Part shown: piece by piece, positions 29,721 through 38,386 of the stretch
How positions within the stretch are numbered: position 1 is the stretch's first letter
Layout: the number at the start of each line of letters is the position of its first letter
IMG/VR virus record: IMGVR_UViG_3300036979_000962
Location: 1 to 50,016 of that record
Reading direction: 5' to 3' (one strand)
Source of the DNA: a virus
Length of the DNA: 50,016 nt
Program-made: the position numbers and the translations under genes
The notes under the pieces: generated by a model
The model's input: only the letters and a program-made list of their open reading frames with translations
What the model was told of the DNA's origin: nothing
Databases searched by the model: none

Positions 29721-29920
29721 CGCCGCCCCTCCTTCGTTTCGAAGTAGACCCGGTTCGCCTCGTCCTCGTCGCCGCGGAGGTGGTCGTGCGGGTCCGCGCC
29801 GAAGAGAATCTCCATCGGAATCCCGTCGCCGGCCGGGAACGCCGCGCAGAACACGGGCGGAGCCGCGCCGCGGCGGGAGCGGAGATGCCGGCAGTCCCAA
29901 CAAGTGTCGTGTGGTCTCAT
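29717..29920 (-). CDS. small cysteine protein of the connector region
   Basis: 67 residues from ATG 29920. CWDCRHL, FCAAFPAGDGIPMEILFG and then a conserved H (DPHDH) match a small phage zinc protein encoded next to minor head genes. Its role is not known. Confidence 0.7.
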   Translation of the reverse strand: MRPHDTCWDCRHLRSRRGAAPPVFCAAFPAGDGIPMEILFGADPHDHLRGDEDEANRVYFETKEGRR

Positions 29921-31530
29921 CGCACAATCCTCCTCGCCGTCGCCCGGGCGGCTTGCTTTACGACCGTGATTCGCTTCGGGTCGAAGACGACATACCAGTA
30001 ATACGGGCGCTCCCCGCGGACAAAAGAACTTCGCTTAATCCGGATGGCGTCGATGCCCCTCGACTTCGCCCACTCCGCGAGCGCCTCGTCGTAGTGAAGG
30101 AACGAGCCCGGGTGTGCCGGCTCCCAAACCATTCGTATCCAAGTTTGCGCGGCATCGAAAACGCCGTCGGAGTAATCGACGACCTTCCGGACATTCATCC
30201 GGACTTTGAGATTGATGGGCCCGAAGGCCGGCTCCGCAACTCCCGACGAGTAGACGCCGCGGCCGTAGGCGTTATTGTTGCCGGGCTGGAGCCCGCTGTT
30301 CATTATCCCGCGGACCGATTGCTGAGTTCGCGTATTATGATTTAGGTCCATCTTGAGGATGCTGTCCTTCGACCACGCGTCCGCCTCGCTCTTCGTCATC
30401 CACGGCTTCCATTCGACCTCGCGGACGCCGGCGGCCTCGACCGGCGGAACGGGCGGAGGAGCGACGACCGGAGGCGGAGGAGGAGGTGGCGGTGGAGCCG
30501 GCGGAGGCGCCGGGGCGGGAACGGGCTTGGGAGGCGCTAGGACGGGCTTTCTCGCCGAGCCCGGCCTCGGCCTCGGGACGGGCTTCGTTCGGGCCGCCTT
30601 GGGCCGCGCAGGGGCCGTCCGGGCCGCCCTCCGGACGAGGGCCGCGGCAATATCCTCCGTCGACAGCCCCGCGGTCCCCCCGCGCACTCCCGCGGGCCGG
30701 GTCGCGAGCGCGACCTCCGTCGTCGGGAGGAGCGAGTGTTCGCAGTTCGGGTGGAGCGGCGGAGACTCGGTGAGCGGAGGATAGGTCGGATGCTTTCCGG
30801 AAATCGAGTAGATGTTCCCCTCGTATTCGAAGCACGCCGCGCAAATCGTTCCGTGGTCGGACCATTGAACGAGGTCGTTCTCGTATTGCCCGCAGAGGTC
30901 GAGCGTCGCCGCCGTCTGCGCTTCGGCGTAGGTATTCCGGGCAACGAGTTCCGCGTATTTGCTGGCTTGGAAGGTCCGCCCGTTTATGACTATCGTCTTG
31001 TCGTCGCCGATGATTTCGCGGAGGTGCTCTTTGACTTGTTTGGCGAGGACGCCGCGGGCCTTCTCCCGCGCCACCGCGTCCCGCGCCATCCGCGTCACTT
31101 GGTCTTCGATTTGACCGAAGGCGAACTCGCGGACCTCGGCCGCCGCGACCACTCGCGACGCCATCGCCGTCACCGCAAGGAACCGCTCGGCCGTCTCGAC
31201 GATAGAGGCGTTGGCGCGGAGGAGCGTGACGGAGAGTTCGTCTTTGATGAGCCGGCGGCGGTCGATGTAGAGCGGGCGGACCGGATGCTTTCCGATGATT
31301 TCGAGCGCCGTCCGAGCCGTCGTCGCGCCGGCCGCGTAGGCCCGGTCGACCGCGCCTTCGGCCCACGCGACGACCGCCACATTCAGCGCCCGGACGATGC
31401 GCCGGGTCCGGTCGACCGCGGCGGCCGCGGCCGAGGCTCGGAACTCCCCGAGGTCGACCGCGAACAGCGCGGTCCGGAGTTCCCGCCCGGCCCGGTCGTA
31501 TATCGCCACGAGGCGCTCGGTATCCCCCAT
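29917..31530 (-). CDS. Mu F-like minor head protein with C-terminal ADP-ribosyltransferase-like domain
   Basis: 537 residues. The N-terminal about 290 residues fit a Mu F/SPP1 gp7-type minor head protein: ASKYAELVARNTYAEAQTAA, then a zinc-like cluster ICAACFEYEG (C230, C233) and PLHPNCEHSLLP (near 260). A proline-rich linker (about 304-364) with an unbroken run of prolines follows. The C-terminal part (about 376-537) has LNHNTRTQQSVRGIMNSGL (H398) and AYGRGVYSS (422-429), resembling the H-Y motif of PARP-like ADP-ribosyltransferases. Proteins fused to Mu F are carried in the head and may be injected. Catalytic third residue not assigned with certainty. Confidence 0.75.
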   Translation of the reverse strand: MGDTERLVAIYDRAGRELRTALFAVDLGEFRASAAAAAVDRTRRIVRALNVAVVAWAEGAVDRAYAAGATTARTALEIIGKHPVRPLYIDRRRLIKDELSVTLLRANASIVETAERFLAVTAMASRVVAAAEVREFAFGQIEDQVTRMARDAVAREKARGVLAKQVKEHLREIIGDDKTIVINGRTFQASKYAELVARNTYAEAQTAATLDLCGQYENDLVQWSDHGTICAACFEYEGNIYSISGKHPTYPPLTESPPLHPNCEHSLLPTTEVALATRPAGVRGGTAGLSTEDIAAALVRRAARTAPARPKAARTKPVPRPRPGSARKPVLAPPKPVPAPAPPPAPPPPPPPPPVVAPPPVPPVEAAGVREVEWKPWMTKSEADAWSKDSILKMDLNHNTRTQQSVRGIMNSGLQPGNNNAYGRGVYSSGVAEPAFGPINLKVRMNVRKVVDYSDGVFDAAQTWIRMVWEPAHPGSFLHYDEALAEWAKSRGIDAIRIKRSSFVRGERPYYWYVVFDPKRITVVKQAARATARRIVR

Positions 31531-31539
31531 CGCATCGCC

Positions 31540-32013
31540 CTAATCCAAGTCGCAGACATCCTCGTTGACGGAGAAGTTCTCGTCCCGGCAGAGGTCGACC
31601 ACGCCGAACGCCGTCTCCACCTCTCCCGCGAGGTAGGCGCATAGAATGTCGCGAACGAACTGCGGGATGGCCGTGTCGTAGAGTTTGTCCTTGTCGTATT
31701 TTTCCTTGACGATGCCGGCCTCGACGACGGCCTGAGCCTCGAGCCCTTTGCGCCGGTCCTCATCGTCTTGATGGACGGCGAGATAGTAGGCCATCTCGCC
31801 GTTCGCCTTCCGCAGAACGACAAGGTCGTCGCTCGTCGCGTCGGCGTAGGTCGGAACGATGAACTCTTTGGAGTGATAGATTCGGTTGTAGGCGTTGACG
31901 AGGACCCTCTGCTTCTGCGCGTTCGTGAGTTCGTCCCACGCCTCCGTCTCGAGCCGCTCGAGCGAGAAGTAGTTCTCCGCGTCCGCCACATCCAAGAACC
32001 ATCCGAATGCCAT
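31540..32013 (-). CDS. head-tail adaptor (gp6-type)
   Basis: 157 residues from ATG 32013. AENYFSLERLETEAWDELTN, then KQRVLVNAYNRIYHSKEF, is the recognisable adaptor pattern; the rest is helical. It would sit on the portal and receive the neck. Confidence 0.8.
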   Translation of the reverse strand: MAFGWFLDVADAENYFSLERLETEAWDELTNAQKQRVLVNAYNRIYHSKEFIVPTYADATSDDLVVLRKANGEMAYYLAVHQDDEDRRKGLEAQAVVEAGIVKEKYDKDKLYDTAIPQFVRDILCAYLAGEVETAFGVVDLCRDENFSVNEDVCDLD

Positions 32014-32031
32014 TTTAGTCCTCCTCGCCGT

Positions 32032-34605
32032 CTATTCCGGGCATCGCTTCGGCTTCGCGCCGACCGGCCCGCACTTCGGCCCGACGACCGAACACTTCTT
32101 GCCTCGCCGCTCGCACTTCGGACCTCGGTGGACGACCTTCGAGCCGAGCGGGTCGCCGCAACGATTCCGGCTCTCCCAAGTATAACACGGCGCTCCGGGG
32201 TGGATGAACCCGACGAGCGAGGGTGTGCCGAACGCCTCGCCGCTCGGTATCCCGCCGGGATAGATGACGCCCGGCTCGACGACGGCGGGCTCGCCGAAGT
32301 CCTCGCCGCTTAGAATCCCGTCGGGTTGAATCGTGCCGTTCAACTGCGGCGTTCCGACGACCTCGCCGCTCGGTATCCCGCCCGCCCCGAAGATTCCCGC
32401 AATGAGCCGCGGCGTTCCGAACGCCTCGGAGGTCGGGATGCCGCTCGTGACTATCTGCCCGTTGAGCCGCGGAGAGCCGACCCCGGCTCCCGACGCGATT
32501 CCGCTCGGCTTGATGATTCCGGCGAGAGCCGGCGAGCCGACCGCTTCTCCCGTCGCTATCCCGCCGGCGCCGAGGACGGAACCGACGAGCCGCGGTTGGC
32601 CGACCGCTTCGGCGCTCGGGATTCCCGACGGGTTGATGACATCCGGAAGGACGAGCGAGACGATATGCGAGCCGACGGCTTCTCCGGTCGCGATTCCTCC
32701 GGCCGCGAGGATTGTCCCATTCAACTGCGCCGCACCGAACGATTCGGCCGACGGGATTCCGCCCGCCCCGATTATCCGGTCGGTCCTCGCGAGCGTGGCG
32801 TTGCCGAACGCCTCGCCCGACGGGATGCCCGACGGAGAAATCGTCCCGCGCAGGGCCGGCGTCCCGACCGCTTCCGCCGACGCTATCGCCCCGGCCCCGA
32901 CGATGTGGTCGGTGCCGCGGAGCGCGTGGCTACCGATTGCCTCGCCCGACGCGATTCCGCCGGCGGCGAGAATCGAGCCGTTGAGTTGATGCGAGCCGAG
33001 CGCTTCGCCGGACGCTATTCCTCCGGCATCCGAGATGGTGGTCGCCGCCGGGGTTTGTATTGTGTGTGAGCCGACAGCCTCGCCCGAAGCGATGCCTCCC
33101 GCCGCAAGAATCGTCCCGTTTATCTGCGGCGAGCCGATGGCTTCGGCGCTCGCTATTCCACCAGCCGCTATGATGGAGCCCTGCAGACTCGCGCTCCCGA
33201 CCGCTTCGGCCGAGGCGATGCCGGACGGCGCTATGGCCGCTTGAAGCGCAGGGGTTCCGAGCGCCTCGAGGCTTGCTATTCCGCCCGGGAAGAGCGTCTC
33301 GACCAGCGCCGGGTCGCCGAGCGCCTCGGCTCCCGCGATGCCGCCCGCGCCCTGAATCGTCCCCTTGACCTTCGCCGCCCCGAACGCTTCCGCGCTGGCG
33401 ATTGCGCCGGCCCCGATGATGGTCTTGTTGTAGAGGGCCGGGACGCCGACCAATTCCTCGGATACCGAGAGGTCGTCAAACCAGACGGAACTCGACGCCG
33501 CCGAGCCGCCGAAGGTAACCCCGGCCCCGAACGCGAAAAAATACCTATTGTATGACGGATGCTCGCGGAAAAATATCGTGAATCTCGTCCACTCGGTTGC
33601 TTCGGGAAGCGGGATGGCGGTTTCTACGCCGACCCATTCTCCAGAGGCGGTCAGGTATACAGGAGCCCCATTCACCTGGACAAAAAACCCGCAGGTTTTT
33701 CCCGCTTGCGTTTTATACATTCCGGAGATGCGATAGAATCCGTCGGCCGTCAGCGCTCCGGCGGCTGGCGACATGTATATAATGGCAAAGTTATTTGCCG
33801 CGTCGATGTCGAAGCGAACACAGAACTTCCCGTCATACGGCGACGAGTCCCGGTTGATGGATGAGGTGCCTGTTTTCGAGGTTCCCCAAATAGACGGGGC
33901 CGTAGCAGAAGCCCAACTCTCTAGTCCGGTGTTGAGCAATTCTTCGTCGGGGTTTATCCCCCCGGCGTTGATGATGCTACCGGCGAGCGCCGGGGTGCCG
34001 AGGGCCTCCGCGCTGGCGATGTTCCCCGCGCCCTGAATCTCCCCGATGAGAGCGGGCGTTCCGAGCGCTTCAGCGGTAGCGATGGCCCCCGCGTCGGAGA
34101 TTATCCCAAGCGGGATTTTGACCGTGTGGCTACCGATGGCTTCGCCGGAAGCGATGCCTCCTGCCGCGAGGATGGTCCCCTTCAACGCGGGCGTCCCAAC
34201 GGCCTCTGCTGTGGCGATGCCCCCGGGCTTTATGTTCCCGTTGAGTTGAGCCGAGCCAAGAGCCGCGCTGGACGCGATACCGCCCGCAGAGAGTATGGCC
34301 CCTTTGATTTTCGCAGAGCCGAGCGCCCCGCCCGAAGCGATGCCGCCGGCGCTGTATATAGTGGTCTGAGCCTTTGCGACGACGGTGGCCGAGCCGAACG
34401 CTTCGCCCGAGGCGATGCCGCCGCAGAGGTGGGGCGGGTAGTTATGAACGACGGGCGTCCCGAATGCCATCACGGAGGCGATGGCTCCGACCGCCAGCAC
34501 CTTCGCCCGTATGCTCGGGGTCCCGACTGCTTCAGCCGAAGCGATGCCTCCCGGGGAAACCGACGCCCCGCCTTGAAGCAATAGCGGCTGAAAAAGCCAA
34601 GACAT
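32032..34605 (-). CDS. repeat fibre protein with an inserted carbohydrate-binding-like module
   Basis: 857 residues from ATG 34605, with GAGGG upstream. About 30 repeats of roughly 19 residues follow the pattern GGIASGEAxGxxxLxGxI, with IPSAEAFG-type variants. They break at about residues 220-378 for a domain with beta strands (NTGLESWAS, KFCVRFDIDA, WTRFTIFFRE, VWFDDLSVSEE) that looks like a CBM-type jelly roll. A cysteine-rich tail (KCERRGKKCSVVGPKCGPVG) ends the protein. The repeats would make a long beta-solenoid-like shaft. Related repeats are known in phage tail proteins; receptor role is inferred. Confidence 0.7.
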   Translation of the reverse strand: MSWLFQPLLLQGGASVSPGGIASAEAVGTPSIRAKVLAVGAIASVMAFGTPVVHNYPPHLCGGIASGEAFGSATVVAKAQTTIYSAGGIASGGALGSAKIKGAILSAGGIASSAALGSAQLNGNIKPGGIATAEAVGTPALKGTILAAGGIASGEAIGSHTVKIPLGIISDAGAIATAEALGTPALIGEIQGAGNIASAEALGTPALAGSIINAGGINPDEELLNTGLESWASATAPSIWGTSKTGTSSINRDSSPYDGKFCVRFDIDAANNFAIIYMSPAAGALTADGFYRISGMYKTQAGKTCGFFVQVNGAPVYLTASGEWVGVETAIPLPEATEWTRFTIFFREHPSYNRYFFAFGAGVTFGGSAASSSVWFDDLSVSEELVGVPALYNKTIIGAGAIASAEAFGAAKVKGTIQGAGGIAGAEALGDPALVETLFPGGIASLEALGTPALQAAIAPSGIASAEAVGSASLQGSIIAAGGIASAEAIGSPQINGTILAAGGIASGEAVGSHTIQTPAATTISDAGGIASGEALGSHQLNGSILAAGGIASGEAIGSHALRGTDHIVGAGAIASAEAVGTPALRGTISPSGIPSGEAFGNATLARTDRIIGAGGIPSAESFGAAQLNGTILAAGGIATGEAVGSHIVSLVLPDVINPSGIPSAEAVGQPRLVGSVLGAGGIATGEAVGSPALAGIIKPSGIASGAGVGSPRLNGQIVTSGIPTSEAFGTPRLIAGIFGAGGIPSGEVVGTPQLNGTIQPDGILSGEDFGEPAVVEPGVIYPGGIPSGEAFGTPSLVGFIHPGAPCYTWESRNRCGDPLGSKVVHRGPKCERRGKKCSVVGPKCGPVGAKPKRCPE

Positions 34606-34614
34606 TTTTGCCCT

Positions 34615-34959
34615 CTATATTTTCCGTATCGACCAAGTAATCGTCCGGTCCGACCCCGCGATTCTCAAGAGCGACACATCCCATCCGTTCATCAAGACGA
34701 GCGCCGGGCTGACCCAAATCGGTGTCCCCTGCGGCCCTCCGAGGAACGCTTCATAGACGACGCGCTGAGTGTCTCCGGCCTGAACCTTCTCGTAGATTCG
34801 GACGCGGAAAAGGTCGGCCCCGACGATGGCGCTGACATCGAGAAAGACTTGGTAGACCCCGGCATCGGTTAGCGATGCGAGAGAATCGTCGTCGCCGGTC
34901 AGCGACCATTCGGTCGTCGTGACGGATTGCGTCCCGGCATAGGCTTCTGTGATGGCCAT
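34615..34959 (-). CDS. virion-associated protein
   Basis: 114 residues from ATG 34959. Strand-rich (VTTTEWSLTGDDDSLASLTD, GVYQVFLDVSAIVGADLF, GWDVSLLRIAGSDRTITWSI). Similar small beta-rich proteins sit beside fibre genes. No firm family. Confidence 0.65.
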   Translation of the reverse strand: MAITEAYAGTQSVTTTEWSLTGDDDSLASLTDAGVYQVFLDVSAIVGADLFRVRIYEKVQAGDTQRVVYEAFLGGPQGTPIWVSPALVLMNGWDVSLLRIAGSDRTITWSIRKI

Positions 34960-34960
34960 T

Positions 34961-35809
34961 TTATCCTCCCATCGCGTAGACGATTGTCGAGAGATTCGAG
35001 TCGGCTGTCGAGTGACATTGCATCCGGACATAGATTCGCTTGCCGGAATCGACTTCACCGACACAAGCGATAAGATTGGCGAGGGCTTGGACCATCTGCT
35101 CTGCCGAGCCGCTCGAAGAGTGGATGATATCGCTCACGATAATCTCCTCTGCTCCGGCTGTCCCGTAGGCTATATCCATCGTATAAAATAAAGCGCCTAG
35201 CGATGAATCGTTCGCGCCCCATCCGACTTGCCAGAACCAATACGGCTTCGTCGTATCGCCAGCCGTTACTTCGGTCCAATTCCCCTCGCTCACACCGCCA
35301 GCCGTGATAGTCGTTCCGTCTGAAGCGGCCGTGACTGCACCGAATGTATCTACATAACTTCCAGCCCGGACCAATTCCGGATGCGTAGGGCGGCCGTAAA
35401 GTTTTACGGCTACATAGACTGTCCGGACGGTGGCGTTGTTGACCGATGCTTTCGCCGCGATGGCCGACCCCGCCGGGATGAAAAGAGGGAAGTAGTATCG
35501 GACGCCTCCGAAGAGCGGCGTCCCGCAATTCGTAGCGATGAGATGATTGATTTCGCAATCCGTGTAGGTCGTCCCGCCGGCGTGGTCGATGCCGATGGTG
35601 ATGAGTATGTCTCGAGCCTCTGCCGTATACGCCCCGCTATGAATAAAAATCTCTATTCCGTAGCAATCGTAGGCCGTGTCAGCGAGGATTTCAACATAGG
35701 CCGGGTAGGAGTTTTGCGCCGGGGTCAACTGCGTTCCCCAAGTCACGGCGGGCCGTCCCGTCATATTCGTGATGATGCCCTTGAAGGCGTTTTGTGGTGT
35801 GTGGAGCAT
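34961..35809 (-). CDS. virion-associated beta-rich protein
   Basis: 282 residues from ATG 35809. Two parts of strands: RPAVTWGTQLTPAQNSYPAY with YDCYGIEIFIHSGA, and KPYWFWQVGWGANDSSLGAL. Probably a tail or fibre component by position. No family recognised. Confidence 0.65.
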   Translation of the reverse strand: MLHTPQNAFKGIITNMTGRPAVTWGTQLTPAQNSYPAYVEILADTAYDCYGIEIFIHSGAYTAEARDILITIGIDHAGGTTYTDCEINHLIATNCGTPLFGGVRYYFPLFIPAGSAIAAKASVNNATVRTVYVAVKLYGRPTHPELVRAGSYVDTFGAVTAASDGTTITAGGVSEGNWTEVTAGDTTKPYWFWQVGWGANDSSLGALFYTMDIAYGTAGAEEIIVSDIIHSSSGSAEQMVQALANLIACVGEVDSGKRIYVRMQCHSTADSNLSTIVYAMGG

Positions 35810-35813
35810 CGCG

Positions 35814-36935
35814 CTATACCTCCGATTGAATCGTCCCGCGCATCATCGCCGTCCCCGCCGCGAAGCCCGAGCCGATAGCCCCGGCTCCTGTGACCCCGGG
35901 AGCAGGCCCGTCGTCGATGCCGATGCTGTAGTTTACCATTGTGTCGCCGTCGATATCGACCGTGTAGTTGAGCGGCGCAGACTCTCCGCTGTTGTCGTAG
36001 CCGGCGCCTTGGAGCGGCGAGTTCCCGTCGGCGGCGAGGTGGAAGTCCTCCGAGCCGCCCGTCACATTCACGAAGGTATCTGCGTCGAGCGCGACCCCGG
36101 TTATGCAGTCGGTCGCGGTTTCATCGTCCCCGGTATCGTCGGCAGAGGAATCTTCCGAGGCGCAGTTGACTTTGTTGAGCGTGGCGGCGGTGGAGCCGAT
36201 TGCAAAATCTTCGGTAAAGGACCCTCCGCAGTAGGTGTTCTTTGCGTTGATTACGCCCGACGCGCCCTCGTATCCCCCAGCCATAATCCCGTACTTCCCG
36301 CCGGCAACGACGGAATTATAAATGTTGACGACTCCTTCGTCTGCCCTTATTCCAGCCGACATCGAGTGGTCTAAGGTACTTGCCCCGTAGATGGCGCAAT
36401 CGATGAAATAACTCGTCCATTGTGAGTCGGCAAGAAAGACGGACGGGCATCGATAATCTTCGGTTCCCGACCCGCGCAAAATACAGCGCCGGAAACAAAG
36501 GAATGACCCGTCCTCGGTGGTGTATTCCGCGAATAGCGGGGACTGGTAATTCGCGTTCGCCGCCGACACCCCAATTTGGATATCGTCAAAATACATATGA
36601 TGGCAATAAAATGCCGAGTTCACATATAGAGCCGTGGCGTTGGCGACCTCGAGGCGGTATGCTCCCTCGTCCCACTTTCCGTCGTGCCTCGCCGCCGCCG
36701 TTGTGTAGATTCGGATATACCGCGTCGGGTCGGTTATAATCGAATACGCTCCGGTATCGATGGGAGCCGTGTCGGCCCCGCCGGACCAATCGCCGCCTAT
36801 CTCCAGTTCAGCATAAACATCGGCCGTCGGAAGGTCGCCGTGGGCAGACTCTAAGTGCGCCATCGCGTCGGCGAGCGAGTTGAAGTCGCCGCCCTGACCG
36901 GCGGGCGTGATGGTGTGCTTGAGCAGGGAGGCCAT
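35814..36935 (-). CDS. right-handed beta-helix tail spike-like protein
   Basis: 373 residues from ATG 36935. It starts HTITPAGQGGDFNSLADAMA, the usual opening of parallel beta-helix spikes, then strands in turns (YFIDCAIYGAS, VNIYNSVVAGG, GVINAKNTYCGG). Near the end DFHLAADGNSPLQGAGYDNSG is a typical cap. The last residues (GAGAIGSGFAAGTAMMRGTI) echo the neighbouring repeat fibre. Such proteins bind or cut host glycans; no catalytic pair was assigned. Confidence 0.75.
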   Translation of the reverse strand: MASLLKHTITPAGQGGDFNSLADAMAHLESAHGDLPTADVYAELEIGGDWSGGADTAPIDTGAYSIITDPTRYIRIYTTAAARHDGKWDEGAYRLEVANATALYVNSAFYCHHMYFDDIQIGVSAANANYQSPLFAEYTTEDGSFLCFRRCILRGSGTEDYRCPSVFLADSQWTSYFIDCAIYGASTLDHSMSAGIRADEGVVNIYNSVVAGGKYGIMAGGYEGASGVINAKNTYCGGSFTEDFAIGSTAATLNKVNCASEDSSADDTGDDETATDCITGVALDADTFVNVTGGSEDFHLAADGNSPLQGAGYDNSGESAPLNYTVDIDGDTMVNYSIGIDDGPAPGVTGAGAIGSGFAAGTAMMRGTIQSEV

Positions 36936-37211
36936 CTATGCCACCATCGTCGCGAGTTTAGCCCGCTTCTCTTTCCTCCGCTCGGCCTCGCGCTCCGGCG
37001 AAGGAACGAACCGCCCGTCCGCACCGCACCAGAAGCAACGGAAAAGTCCCTTGTCGGCCCAAATCGTGAACGAGCGCTCGTGTCCGCAGAACGGGCAATT
37101 GCCGCCGAAGATTCCGTCGGACTTTCCGAGGAGGGTGAGCGAGTTGCGCTCGATGAGGCGCGTAATCATCTCCGGGTCCGAGAGGCCCCGGGCGGTCGAG
37201 CGATAGGACAT
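36936..37211 (-). CDS. stand-alone primase-type (CHC2-like) zinc ribbon
   Basis: 91 residues from ATG 37211. CPFCGHERSFTIWADKGLFR and CFWCGADG form the DnaG-type zinc-binding fold, without any Toprim or helicase part. It lies among tail genes, away from the replication block, which is odd. The C-terminus is basic helical. Its role is unclear; nucleic-acid binding is likely. Confidence 0.7.
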   Translation of the reverse strand: MSYRSTARGLSDPEMITRLIERNSLTLLGKSDGIFGGNCPFCGHERSFTIWADKGLFRCFWCGADGRFVPSPEREAERRKEKRAKLATMVA

Positions 37212-37212
37212 T

Positions 37213-37983
37213 TCAGTTCCCCCCGAGCCGAGCCGTGGCTATCGTCACTCCGTCCGAAATCGTCAGCGACACCTCGAAGGTCCCGACCTCGGAGAACGCG
37301 TGAACGGGCGACCTTTCGGTGCTCGTCGTCCCGTCGCCGAAGTCCCACAGCCAACTCACGATGTCGCCTTTCGAGAAGTCGGTGAATTGAATCGGGCGTC
37401 CGACGCGGGCGACCGAAGGCCGGGAGGCGAATCCCGGCGAGAGCGGGACGCGGGCGGGAGCGGCGTCGGAGACGACCTTCGCTCGAATCGAGGTCCTGTT
37501 GAATTGAATCCCCGAGACGCCGAAGGCGTTAGGCAGAGCGGCGTAAGGCATCGAGACATAACTGAAAGAGAAGGCCGTGTTCTGGTAGACATCGACGGAA
37601 ACATCGTTCACCCACGCAAGCCAAATCCTCTCGCCCGCGAAGAGGTGAAGGACCCCGGGAGCGACCGCGACGGAGTTCCATCCGACGACCGGATTCACGA
37701 CCTCCCCGGCGTCGAGCCGCAAGTAGCCCGGGTTCGTGTTGCTGTCCTGATGGTAGTAGAACCCGAGCCGGATGCGCCCCGTCGCCGGGGCGAAGAGATA
37801 AATGCCGATTTCGGTGATGCTCCCTGCTCCGGCGGTGTTCTCGAAGAGCGAGGCCCGAAGGCTCCCCGGCGGTCGGACGGCGTGTCCGTTCCCGGCGTCG
37901 TTCTGCCCTATGTAGACGCCCTGTCCGAAGGCGGTCGGAGCGAGCAGGAGCGCGACAAGAAGTAGCGCCCGAAGTCGCTTCAT
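37213..37983 (-). CDS. secreted protein with C-terminal PKD domain
   Basis: 256 residues from ATG 37983. An N-terminal signal peptide (KRLRALLLVALLLAPTAFG, cleavage likely after A-F-G) is clear. The middle is beta-rich (GRIRLGFYYHQDSN), and the end is a PKD fold with SWLWDFGDGTTSTERSP and VHAFSEVGTFEVSLTI. Export by the host Sec system is expected, unusual for a gene among virion genes. Confidence 0.75.
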   Translation of the reverse strand: MKRLRALLLVALLLAPTAFGQGVYIGQNDAGNGHAVRPPGSLRASLFENTAGAGSITEIGIYLFAPATGRIRLGFYYHQDSNTNPGYLRLDAGEVVNPVVGWNSVAVAPGVLHLFAGERIWLAWVNDVSVDVYQNTAFSFSYVSMPYAALPNAFGVSGIQFNRTSIRAKVVSDAAPARVPLSPGFASRPSVARVGRPIQFTDFSKGDIVSWLWDFGDGTTSTERSPVHAFSEVGTFEVSLTISDGVTIATARLGGN

Positions 37984-37987
37984 CGGA

Positions 37988-38386
37988 TTACTCGTCGACG
38001 GCCGTCAGCGAACAGGTGTAGGTCGAGTTCGATTGGAGGAGCGCCGAGTTGACCGTGAGCGTCGTCGTCCAAGCGGTCGGTCCGACCGTGTCGTTCGCCA
38101 GCGTATAGGAGCCGTCGGGAAGTCCCGCGATGGTGAAATGGACCGGGGCGTCGAATCCGCCGGACGGGACGACCGCGATGTCGTATGTCACGACCGCTCC
38201 CTTGACGCACTCTTGGTCTTCCGGCGTGATGGTGACGGCGAAGTCCCCCGCGGCCGTCACGGTCAGCGAGAACGGAACGGAATGTTCGATGCCTCCGCCT
38301 CCACCGCCCCGACCGATGAGCCAGCCCGCCCCGACGAGGACGACGATGGCGAGCGCGATGAGCGTTGCCTTGAGCCAAGTTTTCAT
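37988..38386 (-). CDS. membrane-anchored Ig-like protein
   Basis: 132 residues from ATG 38386. A membrane helix or signal (ATLIALAIVVLVGAGWLIG) followed by a glycine run and an Ig-like domain (FSLTVTAAGDFAVTITPEDQ, APVHFTIAGLPDGSYTL, TYTCSLTAVDE). It precedes the PKD protein; both may act at the cell surface. Confidence 0.7.
   Translation of the reverse strand: MKTWLKATLIALAIVVLVGAGWLIGRGGGGGGIEHSVPFSLTVTAAGDFAVTITPEDQECVKGAVVTYDIAVVPSGGFDAPVHFTIAGLPDGSYTLANDTVGPTAWTTTLTVNSALLQSNSTYTCSLTAVDE

Noticed and set aside
32200-34560. Tandem DNA repeats or CRISPR-like array
   Set aside because: Repetition is at protein level (about 19-residue units) in one open frame, with diverged codons and no constant repeat/spacer pattern.
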